Part shown: piece by piece, positions 15,682-23,886 of the stretch
Position numbering within the stretch: the stretch's first letter is position 1
Layout of the letters: each line of letters starts with the position of its first letter
NCBI GenBank assembly: GCA_964630235.1
Contig: CAZVUO010000003.1
Location: forward strand, 186,001 to 250,000
DNA: 64,000 nt
From: JBFLYH01 sp964630235
GTDB lineage: Bacteria; Oederibacteriota; JAAXVQ01; JAUVAV01
Reading direction: 5' to 3'
Made by a program: the position numbers and the translations under genes
The notes under the pieces: model-generated
What the model was told of the DNA's origin: nothing
Seen by the model: the letters and a program-made list of their open reading frames with translations, nothing else
Database searches by the model: none

Positions 15682-17139
15682 TTATTTTTCCCAATCCAGC
15701 AGGCGGCGTTCGCCGCTCAGCTGCTGGATCGCGGTGATATCCTGACTGACTTCCAGCGTGCCCCGGTACGCGCCGGCCTGGTCCCGCACCGCGAAATAGC
15801 GAATGTGCAATTTGCGCCCCTTCATCTCAATCCAGAACTCCGCCGTGTTCTTGCGCCCAGCCCGGAACGCATCCAAGATTTGCTGCACCTTGTCCACGCT
15901 TTGGGGGGGATGGCACTGCTGTACTTTGCGGCCGATCACGCCCGGCGAACGGGGAAAGAGGCGCTCCGGCACGTCATTGTAATAGCACACCTGATCCTGC
16001 TCATCCACGAGGCTGAAATCAACGGGGAGATGCCGCAACATCAGGTCCAGCTGCTCCATGGTCAGACTGCCGGTGTTCAACGCCAAACGGGGTTCCATGC
16101 TCAAACCTCCTTGGGTTCTCGATTCCGCGCGCGCGGCGGGGGTCCATTCCGTTCCCGGAGCGACCGCATAGCCGATCGCGTCCTCGCCGCGCCGGATCTC
16201 GGCCCACTCCTTCTCGGTGAAGGTGCCTAGCACCAGGGGAAAAAGGATTTTTTCTTCCTTGTAAATCATCTCGACGATCGCCCGCAGCCAGGCCGCGCCC
16301 TTGTCCGCGAGGGCCTTGACGTCGCCGCGGGCCAGCGCGTCCCCGACCTGCTTGCCCATGGCCCGGATATCATTATGCACGCCCCACATCACCTGGGGCG
16401 GGGCGGTTATGCCATGCTTTTCCATGAAAGGAAAGAGTTGATTTTCCTTGCGCACATAATGCCGCTCCAGAAGGCCCAAGGCCGCATAGGCGGCTTGCAG
16501 GTCCCCCGCCAGGGCGGTCATGGCTTTCGCGGAGGGTGGTTGTCCCAAGGCTTTGAGCAGACAATCCAACGCTTCGGTCTTTTCTTCCAGCAGGCGGTTT
16601 TCGAGTTGATAGGTATGCACCGGGTGTCCGGGAGGCGCGGAGGCCGGCGTCTGTTTTTCCAAAGCGTCCTTAAAGACCCCGACGTGCAAATCGCACAGAC
16701 GCTGGATTTCCTGGACCGGGGTGCCCTGCCGGACCAAATCCTCCTCCAGGGTTCTGATTTCATCCGGCCGGACGTCTTGCAGCAGAAGATTGAACTGCTG
16801 CCGCGCGCTGTCCAAATCCCCGGTGGCGTGCAGTCCCTGGATGATGGTTTTAAGCGCCTCGACCTTGGCTTGGTGATCCTCGTCGGGACGTGAATCCGCC
16901 ACCTCGACCGCCTCATGGGTTTGATCCTGGATGGCGTGCCGGACATCATTCAGCAACCGCGCGAGCTCCACACCGCCCATCGTGGCCACCATCCGCAAGG
17001 TCGCTACCCGTCCGATGGTGACCCGCATGACAGGGTTCTTCAGCAGATGGAACTTCGGATGGTACCCCGAGAGAAAATCCGCCAAAAAGGGATACTGCGC
17101 CAGCAAATCATGAATCCGGGTTGCGCCGCTTAGCCGCAT
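15682..17139 (-). CDS. DUF1858-DUF438-hemerythrin-PAS sensor protein
   Basis: A multidomain cytoplasmic protein of 485 residues. In order: an N-terminal DUF1858-like domain, a DUF438 helical domain, a hemerythrin (HHE) four-helix domain containing LERHYVRKENQLFPF and VHNDI and YKEEKILFPL with His/Glu iron ligands, and a C-terminal PAS domain. Related proteins accompany NO or oxygen stress responses. It has no output domain, so it may act as a scavenger or adaptor. It overlaps the Rrf2 regulator gene by 32 bases and shares its promoter. The ATG at 17139 has a G-rich ribosome-binding site. Confidence 0.85.
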   Translation of the reverse strand: MRLSGATRIHDLLAQYPFLADFLSGYHPKFHLLKNPVMRVTIGRVATLRMVATMGGVELARLLNDVRHAIQDQTHEAVEVADSRPDEDHQAKVEALKTIIQGLHATGDLDSARQQFNLLLQDVRPDEIRTLEEDLVRQGTPVQEIQRLCDLHVGVFKDALEKQTPASAPPGHPVHTYQLENRLLEEKTEALDCLLKALGQPPSAKAMTALAGDLQAAYAALGLLERHYVRKENQLFPFMEKHGITAPPQVMWGVHNDIRAMGKQVGDALARGDVKALADKGAAWLRAIVEMIYKEEKILFPLVLGTFTEKEWAEIRRGEDAIGYAVAPGTEWTPAARAESRTQGGLSMEPRLALNTGSLTMEQLDLMLRHLPVDFSLVDEQDQVCYYNDVPERLFPRSPGVIGRKVQQCHPPQSVDKVQQILDAFRAGRKNTAEFWIEMKGRKLHIRYFAVRDQAGAYRGTLEVSQDITAIQQLSGERRLLDWEK

Positions 17140-17590
17140 GTTGTTTCCCCCCGTTCTGCCGCTCGCCCACACAGGCCCGCAGATCGCAGTGCCCGGCGAA
17201 TTCGGCTAAAGTGAGGCGGCCCAACTGGGTGGCCAGCTCCCGTTCAATTCCCTTGAGGAGCCGTCCCAGCGGGCAGGGATTGTGTCCCAAAGGCCGTCCG
17301 AGCAAACAGGTGTCGCTCTGCATGGGGCCTTCGACGATTTCATAAATCTTCCGTAAAGAAAGCTCTCCGGCGGGGAACGCCAGGAAAAAACCGCCAGCTG
17401 GACCCCTGCGGCCCCGCACCAGGCCGGACCGTTCCAGGCGCTGCATGACTTTGGCCAGATGGGCCTCCGAAAGGCCCAGGCTGCCGGCGATTTCCCGGCT
17501 CGAACTCAGGCGGCCGGGATTTTTCGTTAAAAACGCCAGCGCGTGCAAAGCCAGCGATGCAGCTTCCGAAACCCGCAGCATTCCAGCCAC
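17108..17590 (-). CDS. Rrf2-family regulator, NsrR-like
   Basis: An Rrf2-family winged-helix repressor of about 160 residues. The N-terminal SEAASLALHALAFLTKN and the recognition-helix segment SLGLSEAHLAKVMQRL are clear. Four cysteines follow (CLLG...PCPLGRL, and CDLRAC near the C-terminus), able to hold an Fe-S cluster as in NsrR or IscR. The best start is a GTG at 17590, five bases after GGAGG; ATG 17584 and GTG 17596 are alternatives. With a DUF438/hemerythrin gene downstream and a palindrome on its own promoter, an NO- or redox-sensing role is likely. Confidence 0.85.
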   Translation of the reverse strand: MAGMLRVSEAASLALHALAFLTKNPGRLSSSREIAGSLGLSEAHLAKVMQRLERSGLVRGRRGPAGGFFLAFPAGELSLRKIYEIVEGPMQSDTCLLGRPLGHNPCPLGRLLKGIERELATQLGRLTLAEFAGHCDLRACVGERQNGGKQHAAKRRNPDS

Positions 17591-17613
17591 GTCCACCTCC
17601 GGTTTGTCTTATT

Positions 17614-17650
17614 AAGGTATTTTTATACCTTTTTAGGTCTGCCGTGTCAA
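17614..17650 (-). promoter_or_regulatory. Promoter with perfect palindromic Rrf2 operator
   Basis: On the minus strand TTGACA (17650-17645), 17 bases, then TATAAA (17627-17622). The perfect inverted repeat AAGGTAT-N4-ATACCTT (17614-17631) covers the -10 box. It lies about 25 bases before the Rrf2 start codon, so autoregulation is the simplest reading. Confidence 0.75.
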
Positions 17651-17779
17651 GTATTTTACTGTCTTGGCGGGAGTTCCGGACCGGGTGGCGTGAATGTGCG
17701 GGAGTGGTTTGCGGAGAGCGCAAGCCCCCCCGCGGAGCATCAACCGGGGGCGCTGCGCAAAAAGCCGCGGAGGCCGGTA

Positions 17780-19549
17780 TCAGTTCAGTTTGAAACCTGA
17801 TACCCGGCTGCGCATTTGCTCGGTTTCCTCGGCGAGGTTTTGCAGGGCGTGATTGACTTGAATCAGCGAGGCGGTCTGCTGTTCAATGGAACTGGCGATG
17901 GATTGAGCGCCGGCCAGGTTATCCTGCCCGATTTTCTGCAGCTCCTGGGCGCGCGCGCGGATGGCCTCCAGCCGGTTTCCCTGCATCCTGAGCGCCTCGG
18001 CGATCCTTTCCGCAGCGTCGAGGGATTTTCCGGCCGCGGCCGTGATCTCGCGCAGCGTGGCGCCCGCTTCCTGTATGGTCTGCTGTTCCGCGCCGACCAT
18101 GCCCACCCCTTCCTGGATGGCGGTCCGGGCCACGTTCATTTCGGACTGGGTATGCGCGATGACCTCCTGGATCTTTTTCGAAGCCTGGTTGGAATGCTCG
18201 GCCAGCTTACGGACCTCATCCGCCACCACGGAAAACCCGCGGCCGGCCTCGCCCGCGCGCGCGGCTTCAATCGCCGCATTCAGCGCCAGAAGATTTGTTT
18301 GGGAAGCGAGGTCTTGGATGACTTTGACGAATTTGATCACCTCCTGCAGGGAATCCGCCAAAACCGAGATGCGTTGCTCAATCAAACCGACATGCCGGGT
18401 AAGCCGCTCGCCTTCCCGCACGCTGGCCGTGACCTTCGCCTCCCCTTGGACCGAACTGGCCTCGGTCTCCTTGGAAATAGCCACCGCCTCGGCCGCCTGG
18501 CGGGTGATCTGGTCCAGGATGGAGACCAGGCTCTCCAGGGTGGTCAGGATGTCCGCCGTGGCTTTGTTCTGGGTTTCCAGTTCGGTGTTGAACCGGCGGG
18601 TGGTCTGGTTGATCTCATCGGAGGCGGCGTTCATCTCTTCGGCGGTGGCGGCGATATCCGCGGTCGAGGTGGTGACCTGGTGCGCGTGCCCCATGATCTT
18701 TTCGATGATAGTCCGGAAAGCCTGGATGAAATTATTATACCCGAATATGAATTTGCCGAATTCGTCCTGCCGGGTCTCCCGGATTCCCTGGGTCAAGTCG
18801 GCCTGGCCGGCCGCGATGCCCTCGATGGACTGGGTCAGGTGTCCGACCAACCAGTGCAAAGGCTCGGTTAGGGTGTTGGAAAAATATACGCCGATCATCG
18901 TGGTTACCGCAAAGGTCACCAGCAGAACGAGCAGTTGATACCGGATCGCATTGGCCTGGGTTTCGGCCAGCACGCGCAAGGAAAGCCCCACGCTGATTTT
19001 TCCCAGCGAAGCAGCCTCCTCTTCCGCCGGCCCTTTCGCCTCCCCGCCGGGATTACCCAGCAGGGCATCCATCATCAGGCTGTCGCCCTCGGTTTGCGTG
19101 GTGGTGGCGGATTGTTCGGAAAGGATCTCCACCTGGATTTCCAGGACCGCCCGGCCGTCCGGCAGCCGGTATTCCTGCTGCCAAACCGGTTGCTTCCCGG
19201 CTCCGGACCCCTGCGGCCCTTTTTTGAGCTTGACGTCCCCCATTCCGCTCTGCGCCAGCACCTGCCCTTCCGGGTCGAGAACCGCCGCCCAGACCAGGCT
19301 CGGTTCGCGCATCAGACTGTCCGTGAGCAGATACAGCGTTTCCTGGTTGCGCGCATGCAGGACCGGCTTGCTGTCCCAGGCCAGGTTCCGGGCCAGGGAG
19401 ACGCCGTATTGCACGAATTGCTGCCGCAGCACGCTGCGGAGCTGGAAATAGCTTACGGCAAAATTGGCCACGCAGACAAACAGGACCACCCCGCCAAGCA
19501 GGAACAGGATCTTCGTTTTAAAATCAAGGCTCGCAATACGCACGCTCAC
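17780..19549 (-). CDS. Methyl-accepting chemotaxis protein
   Basis: A 589-residue transmembrane chemoreceptor. A membrane helix lies at about residues 13-33, a periplasmic sensor domain to about residue 205, a second helix near 207-227, then a HAMP linker and a long coiled coil. The signalling tip, LASQTNLLALNAAIEAARAG followed by FSVVADEVRKLAEHS, is intact. Its start overlaps the stop of the binding-protein gene as ATGA, so the two are probably translated together. Whether it signals to flagella, pili or another output cannot be told, as no che genes are in the window. Confidence 0.92.
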   Translation of the reverse strand: MSVRIASLDFKTKILFLLGGVVLFVCVANFAVSYFQLRSVLRQQFVQYGVSLARNLAWDSKPVLHARNQETLYLLTDSLMREPSLVWAAVLDPEGQVLAQSGMGDVKLKKGPQGSGAGKQPVWQQEYRLPDGRAVLEIQVEILSEQSATTTQTEGDSLMMDALLGNPGGEAKGPAEEEAASLGKISVGLSLRVLAETQANAIRYQLLVLLVTFAVTTMIGVYFSNTLTEPLHWLVGHLTQSIEGIAAGQADLTQGIRETRQDEFGKFIFGYNNFIQAFRTIIEKIMGHAHQVTTSTADIAATAEEMNAASDEINQTTRRFNTELETQNKATADILTTLESLVSILDQITRQAAEAVAISKETEASSVQGEAKVTASVREGERLTRHVGLIEQRISVLADSLQEVIKFVKVIQDLASQTNLLALNAAIEAARAGEAGRGFSVVADEVRKLAEHSNQASKKIQEVIAHTQSEMNVARTAIQEGVGMVGAEQQTIQEAGATLREITAAAGKSLDAAERIAEALRMQGNRLEAIRARAQELQKIGQDNLAGAQSIASSIEQQTASLIQVNHALQNLAEETEQMRSRVSGFKLN

Positions 19550-20457
19550 TCCTTGTAGCGGAGGTTAGGCACTTTCGGCAAGGTGAGCCCGATCTTTTTC
19601 TGGGTGGTTTTATTGATAAAGGTGATGATCTCGCGGGGTGTTTCTGCCGCGCCGAAGGCCTGGGCGTCCGACTTTAGCATCCGGCCTGCCAAGCGGGCGG
19701 TCTGCTCCCCCAAACTGCCAAAATCGACCGAGAAAGCCGCCAGGGCTCCGGCTTCCACATGGTATTCGGACAATCCAACGAAAGGCATCCTGGCTTTCGC
19801 GGTATAGGCGATGATTTTTTGCATGGCCGCCGGATTCATCACGGTCCGGTCCAGCACGGACCACAACAGGTCTACCGTTTCCGGCGTGATCCGCGGCAGG
19901 ACTGCGGTCATATCTTCGAGGCCTTCCACGGGAAAAGGCACCAACACGAATCCCTGCGCTTCGGTCAGCTGCCGGACCTCGTTGATAAGCTTCAGAGAAT
20001 ACGCCGGCGTATAGATGACGCCGATTTTCTTCGCGTCGGGAAAGAGCTGCCGCATCTGTTGGAGCTGGCTCGCCAGCGGCAGCTGCATCAGTACGCCCCC
20101 GGCGCGCGGCGCGTCTTCGGGTGGATTTAAAACCATCGTGTAAACCCATGGCAGGTCCGGCGCGCGGGACGGCAGATAGCGCTGGATTCCCTGGACCGCT
20201 TCGGGCCCGATGGCCAGCAGAAGGCCGAGACCCTGCGCATTGCCTTGCTCCAGCCAGGTTCGGACTTCTTCCGGCCGGCCTTGCAGGTCCACGGTAATAC
20301 ACTCGGTTTTCAGGGTCCGGGTAAATCCCGCAACCACGTCCTGGTAGGCGGGTATCTTTTTACTTACGAAAACCGCGGTTTTTTTGGCATGGGCGCTCAG
20401 ATGCAATCCCAGACTGGCCAGGAGGAATCCGACATAGATAAGGCGGCTGCGGGGCAT
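19546..20457 (-). CDS. Periplasmic ABC-type substrate-binding protein (PF04392-like)
   Basis: A 303-residue exported protein with a signal peptide ending near HLSAHA. The fold pattern (VFVSKKIPAYQDVVAGF, then KKIGVIYTPAYSLKLINEVRQL, then PFVGLSEYHVEAGALAAF) matches the ABC_sub_bind family related to TrpX-like proteins. No permease or ATPase is nearby. It sits between a TonB-dependent receptor and a chemoreceptor and overlaps the latter by ATGA, so it probably serves as the ligand-binding partner of a sensory or uptake module. The ATG at 20457 follows AAGGAG. Confidence 0.82.
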   Translation of the reverse strand: MPRSRLIYVGFLLASLGLHLSAHAKKTAVFVSKKIPAYQDVVAGFTRTLKTECITVDLQGRPEEVRTWLEQGNAQGLGLLLAIGPEAVQGIQRYLPSRAPDLPWVYTMVLNPPEDAPRAGGVLMQLPLASQLQQMRQLFPDAKKIGVIYTPAYSLKLINEVRQLTEAQGFVLVPFPVEGLEDMTAVLPRITPETVDLLWSVLDRTVMNPAAMQKIIAYTAKARMPFVGLSEYHVEAGALAAFSVDFGSLGEQTARLAGRMLKSDAQAFGAAETPREIITFINKTTQKKIGLTLPKVPNLRYKE

Positions 20458-20499
20458 AACCACTCCTTGAGTCAACGCGTATGAGAGGTCCGGCGGTTG

Positions 20500-20537
20500 A
20501 TCCCTCCGCAGGCCCTTCGCGGCGCTTGCGGAGAGAA
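20500..20537. repeat. Intergenic hairpin, possibly related to the leader repeat
   Basis: An inverted repeat with arms CTCCGCA and TGCGGAG around a 16-base GC-rich interior lies between the TonB receptor and binding-protein genes. The arm sequence and the flanking TCCC/AGA resemble one end of copy B of the dispersed repeat at 30683-30790, so it may be a shortened relative. It could also limit transcription from receptor to binding protein. Confidence 0.4.
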
Positions 20538-20547
20538 TGCCGCCGGT

Positions 20548-22548
20548 TTAAAAACGGTAACTGGCCTTCAGCAACACTTCGCGCGCGGATCCCGGCAGCG
20601 GCGGATGCCCGGCATTGTAGGGTTGTATGAAATCCACGGCCGAATTCAAGGCGTTGTACACCGCCAGGCTCAAATCCAGCCCTTCCAAAACCGCATCCTC
20701 ATAAAGAAGGTTGAGGTTCACCAGCCACATGGGTTCAAACCGCCGCAGGTCTTCCTCGCCGTCGGTGTTCAAGCCCGCATAGCCATAGCGTTCGTGCAGC
20801 CAGACCGCCGAAGGGTTGAGGCTCAGCCGCGGCAGGATCACCCAGGAGCCGTTCAAGGCGAACTTGTGGCCGGGAAACGCCAGCAGCAGATCTTCACGCC
20901 CGGGAACAACGTACAAGTTCACATTGTTCTCCGCGACCCGGTAGAAAGAGTAGGAGCAGGTGAGATATCCCCAGTCTTTTTTCCAGCGGTATTCCACTTC
21001 GGCGCCGCGGGTGCGCACCGGGGCGTAATTGCGGTAGTACTCCAAACCCGAGAGGTCGTCATATTCATACACGATGGCCCGGTCAATTTCGACGTCGAAA
21101 AGGTTGACTGTCAGCCCCATGGCCGGAGAGAACCGGTACCCCGCCTCGATCTCATACACCGTGGTGCGTTCCGGCTGAATATCCGTCTGGACATTGATAT
21201 TTTCGATGCTGGGCGCGCGGAAAGCCTGGCTGGCCAGCGCTTTGAGGTGCCATTTTTCCCATACCTTGTTCAGCCCAATGCGCGGCACAAAGGCTTCGCC
21301 GTAAGCGGAGTGGCGGTCATAACGCGCTCCGGCAGTGACCTGGAGCCACGGACTGTTCCACAAGCCCTGCAGGTACCCCGCGCGGTTGGCATAGCGGCCG
21401 CTGCTGCTGCCATCAGGGAAATAACCGAAATCCTGGTTATCCCGGGCTTGATCGTCCTGGTACTCCAGGCCGGCTTGGACATTGACCTCCGGCAAGGGAT
21501 CATACGCCGCTTTCAATTTGGCCGTGGAACGCATGACCCGGGTATCATAGGCCGCGTCCTCCAAGGTCCGCCCGGCGTTTTCAAAGAGCGCGGCGGCCGG
21601 AACATTTTTCCACGGCGCCTGATGCTTGAAACTGATCTCCGGCATCAATTTCAGTTCCGGAAGCGCCTGCCAGGCATATTCCACGCGGGCGAACCAGGAA
21701 TCAAAATCCACGCTGACCGGTTCCGGGTAACTCTCGCCGTATTCGTCCCGGGATTGGGTGCGGTATTGGTCAAGCATGAAACGCACTTTCAGGCCGCCAG
21801 AATCAAGTTTTAGATTGACATTCGTCGGATTGACGGCGGAATTGTCCGCCAGGGAATAGACCGACCCTAAATAGTCGGTGTATGCCCGGTCACTCCGAAT
21901 CCCCTGCCCCCAGAATACCGCAGCACTGAGGGCCAGTTCGCCGGCGAGGCTGGCGCCGTACGCAGCACTGAAATTGCGCCGGCCATAGACGTTCGGCATT
22001 TGGCCGTACACCGCGGATACCTCGCCGCCGTTCAGTTCCACCGCGCCCTTGGTTTCGATTTTGATCACCGCCAGTTCGGCAAACCCGCCGTAAATAGCCG
22101 ATCCCGGCCCGCGGATGATCTCGATTTGTTTGATCTGGTCAACCGGGAAGTGATTGCCGAACTGAAGGCTGGAATAAAGCGGCTCGTTGAGCTCGTGCCC
22201 ATCAACGGTCAGCAGCATTTTGCCTTCTGCCGCCCAGTTGCCTCTGACGCCCATCCCGATCACGCTCTGCACGTCCAGCCCGAAATCCAGTCCCGGCACC
22301 AAGCGGAGCACGTCAATGAGATCACGGGCCCCGGAACGTTTAATTTCCTCCGCGGTGATCAGGGTCACGATGCCCGGCGATTCCCTCAGGGTCAGGGGCT
22401 TGACGGAAGCGACCGTGATTTTCGTGAGCAGCATATCCTCCAGAGTCATCTCGCCTTCCGGCTCCTGAGCCCCAACCATTCCGCCCAGCAAGCCAACCCC
22501 CAGCAGGACACCCGCCATAAAAACCTTTTTTCGGTTCGGCCTGTACAT
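20548..22548 (-). CDS. TonB-dependent outer-membrane receptor
   Basis: A 666-residue TonB-dependent receptor. After a signal peptide (cleaved near VGAQ) comes a short conserved N-terminal segment with TLEDMLLTKITVASVKP, then the plug (SPGIVTLITAEEIKRSGARDLIDVLRLVPGLDFG, with GPGSAIYGG) and a 22-strand barrel ending in an aromatic residue (LKASYRF). The substrate is unknown. The same strand continues with a binding protein and a chemoreceptor. The start has GGAGGT upstream. Confidence 0.93.
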   Translation of the reverse strand: MYRPNRKKVFMAGVLLGVGLLGGMVGAQEPEGEMTLEDMLLTKITVASVKPLTLRESPGIVTLITAEEIKRSGARDLIDVLRLVPGLDFGLDVQSVIGMGVRGNWAAEGKMLLTVDGHELNEPLYSSLQFGNHFPVDQIKQIEIIRGPGSAIYGGFAELAVIKIETKGAVELNGGEVSAVYGQMPNVYGRRNFSAAYGASLAGELALSAAVFWGQGIRSDRAYTDYLGSVYSLADNSAVNPTNVNLKLDSGGLKVRFMLDQYRTQSRDEYGESYPEPVSVDFDSWFARVEYAWQALPELKLMPEISFKHQAPWKNVPAAALFENAGRTLEDAAYDTRVMRSTAKLKAAYDPLPEVNVQAGLEYQDDQARDNQDFGYFPDGSSSGRYANRAGYLQGLWNSPWLQVTAGARYDRHSAYGEAFVPRIGLNKVWEKWHLKALASQAFRAPSIENINVQTDIQPERTTVYEIEAGYRFSPAMGLTVNLFDVEIDRAIVYEYDDLSGLEYYRNYAPVRTRGAEVEYRWKKDWGYLTCSYSFYRVAENNVNLYVVPGREDLLLAFPGHKFALNGSWVILPRLSLNPSAVWLHERYGYAGLNTDGEEDLRRFEPMWLVNLNLLYEDAVLEGLDLSLAVYNALNSAVDFIQPYNAGHPPLPGSAREVLLKASYRF

Positions 22549-22570
22549 TGATTCACCTCCGGTTTTTTTA

Positions 22571-22599
22571 ATTATAAGGGCAATTATTTTTTTTGCCTA
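22571..22599 (-). promoter_or_regulatory. Promoter of the TonB receptor with inverted repeat
   Basis: On the minus strand TAGGCA (22599-22594), 17 bases and a perfect TATAAT (22576-22571). The spacer and -35 box contain the inverted repeat GGCAA-N9-TTGCC (22579-22597), a possible operator. It does not look like a Fur box. Confidence 0.5.
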
Positions 22600-22716
22600 C
22601 TGCATTTATCCGGTCCGGCGTTCACCGTGCTGTTGGGAAGGGCATTCTGCTGGCGTGGATGGGATTGGACGGATTTGCGGGCAGGACGGATAGTAACGCC
22701 GGTCCGGGTCCGGATA

Positions 22717-23094
22717 TTATTTGCCCAGCAGGGCGGCGCGGATGATGTCCCGGCGCGAAACGATGCCCACGACGTTCCCGGCTTCCAGGATCGGCACCCG
22801 GCGAAAATGGCGCTGGCCGATGGCCAGGGCGATCTCCGTGATATCCGTCTCGGGCGAAAAGCTCACGATCTCGCGCGTCATGGCCTCTTCCACTTTGGTC
22901 AGCGCGAGATTGCCGGAAAAAGCGAAATTGAGCATGTCTTTCTCGGAAATGATGCCGACCAGCCGCCCGGACGCATCCACCACCGGCATGCCGCTGATCT
23001 TCTGGTCCAGCAGTACCTGGATGGCCTCCGCCAAGGTTGCTTCCGGCCCGATCGTAACGACCTTGCTGGTCATAACCTGCTTCGCCTTGGGCAT
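22717..23094 (-). CDS. CBS-domain pair protein
   Basis: A 125-residue protein made only of two CBS domains, which bind adenosine-containing ligands and act as regulatory modules. Each repeat shows the usual pattern: VMTSKVVTIGPEATLAEAIQVL...GMPVVDASGRLVGIISEKDML, then EAMTREIVSFSPETDITEIAL...RRVPILEAGNVVGIVSRRDII. The ATG at 23094 has GGGAGG seven bases upstream; the longer frame to 23160 lacks support. No partner gene is obvious. Confidence 0.9.
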   Translation of the reverse strand: MPKAKQVMTSKVVTIGPEATLAEAIQVLLDQKISGMPVVDASGRLVGIISEKDMLNFAFSGNLALTKVEEAMTREIVSFSPETDITEIALAIGQRHFRRVPILEAGNVVGIVSRRDIIRAALLGK

Positions 23095-23246
23095 GGCGCG
23101 CCTCCCCGGTATGGCGTTCATTTCGCCCTTATGATAACCCAAGCAAAGGACGATACGCAAGCCTCGGAAACCAAAATCGTTGACTTTCGCAATCCTCCGG
23201 GGATAAAGTAGCTCTGGTCTCTACGCAGCATCACCGGAGCGGTACC

Positions 23247-23852
23247 ATGGCTTGGCTCGGCGAGTGGGTGCAGAGCGGGTTATTCCAATGGGTGGGCCTG
23301 CCCCTGCTGATTTTTTGCGCCCGCATTGTGGACGTGACCTTGGGCACGCTCCGCATCATCTTTATTGCCCGCGGCTTGAGGTACTGGGCGCCGCTCATCG
23401 GTTTCGTGGAGGTGCTGATCTGGCTCGCGGCCATCACCCAGATCATGCACAACCTCGGCAATGTCGCCACGTACCTGGCCTTTGCCGGCGGATTCGCCAC
23501 TGGAACGTACGTGGGCATATGGCTGGAAAACCTCCTGGCCATGGGCCTGTCCATCATCCGCATTATCACGCCGCACCCCACGCCGGACCTGATCGCCGAG
23601 CTGAGGGAAGCAGGGTTCGGGGTGACGGTGATTAACGGGCAGGGTTTGTTTCAACCGGTCAAGATCGTTTTTTCCATCGTGAAGCGCCGCCGCATCAAGG
23701 AGATCCTGGAGATCGTCAAACGCCACGATCCCCAGGCGGTGTACACGGTGGAAGACGTGCGGTCCGTGAGCCCGTCGGCGCTTCCCCTCCTGCAGCCGGA
23801 TACCGGGCGCCTGAACGCACCCCTGGGCACCTTGAAGCAGCAGGACAAGTGA
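23247..23852 (+). CDS. UPF0316 (DUF5698/DUF2179) membrane protein
   Basis: A 201-residue membrane protein of the UPF0316 family. Three N-terminal helices include ARIVDVTLGTLRIIFIARG and EVLIWLAAITQIM, highly typical of the family. A cytoplasmic DUF2179 domain follows (GFGVTVINGQG, then VKRRRIKEILEIVKRHDPQAVYTVEDVRSV). In other proteins DUF2179 is a ligand-binding regulatory domain. The function is unknown. It precedes the TerC fusion by 34 bases. Confidence 0.88.
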   Translation: MAWLGEWVQSGLFQWVGLPLLIFCARIVDVTLGTLRIIFIARGLRYWAPLIGFVEVLIWLAAITQIMHNLGNVATYLAFAGGFATGTYVGIWLENLLAMGLSIIRIITPHPTPDLIAELREAGFGVTVINGQGLFQPVKIVFSIVKRRRIKEILEIVKRHDPQAVYTVEDVRSVSPSALPLLQPDTGRLNAPLGTLKQQDK

Positions 23853-23886
23853 ACGCTCGCCTCTGTCTTTCCCCGGAGGATCACGC

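Noticed and set aside
17725..17760. GC-rich hairpin downstream of the chemoreceptor gene as a terminator
   Set aside because: Arms can pair, but there is no T-run and the pairing is interrupted; it shares only a short GCGGAGAGCG-like word with the dispersed repeat, too little to call a third copy.
20497..21813. 438-residue open frame on the plus strand
   Set aside because: Antisense to the TonB receptor, without start signals or motifs.
22549..22630. Fur box before the TonB receptor
   Set aside because: The AT-rich stretch does not match the GATAATGAT-type repeats; only a GGCAA/TTGCC inverted repeat is seen.
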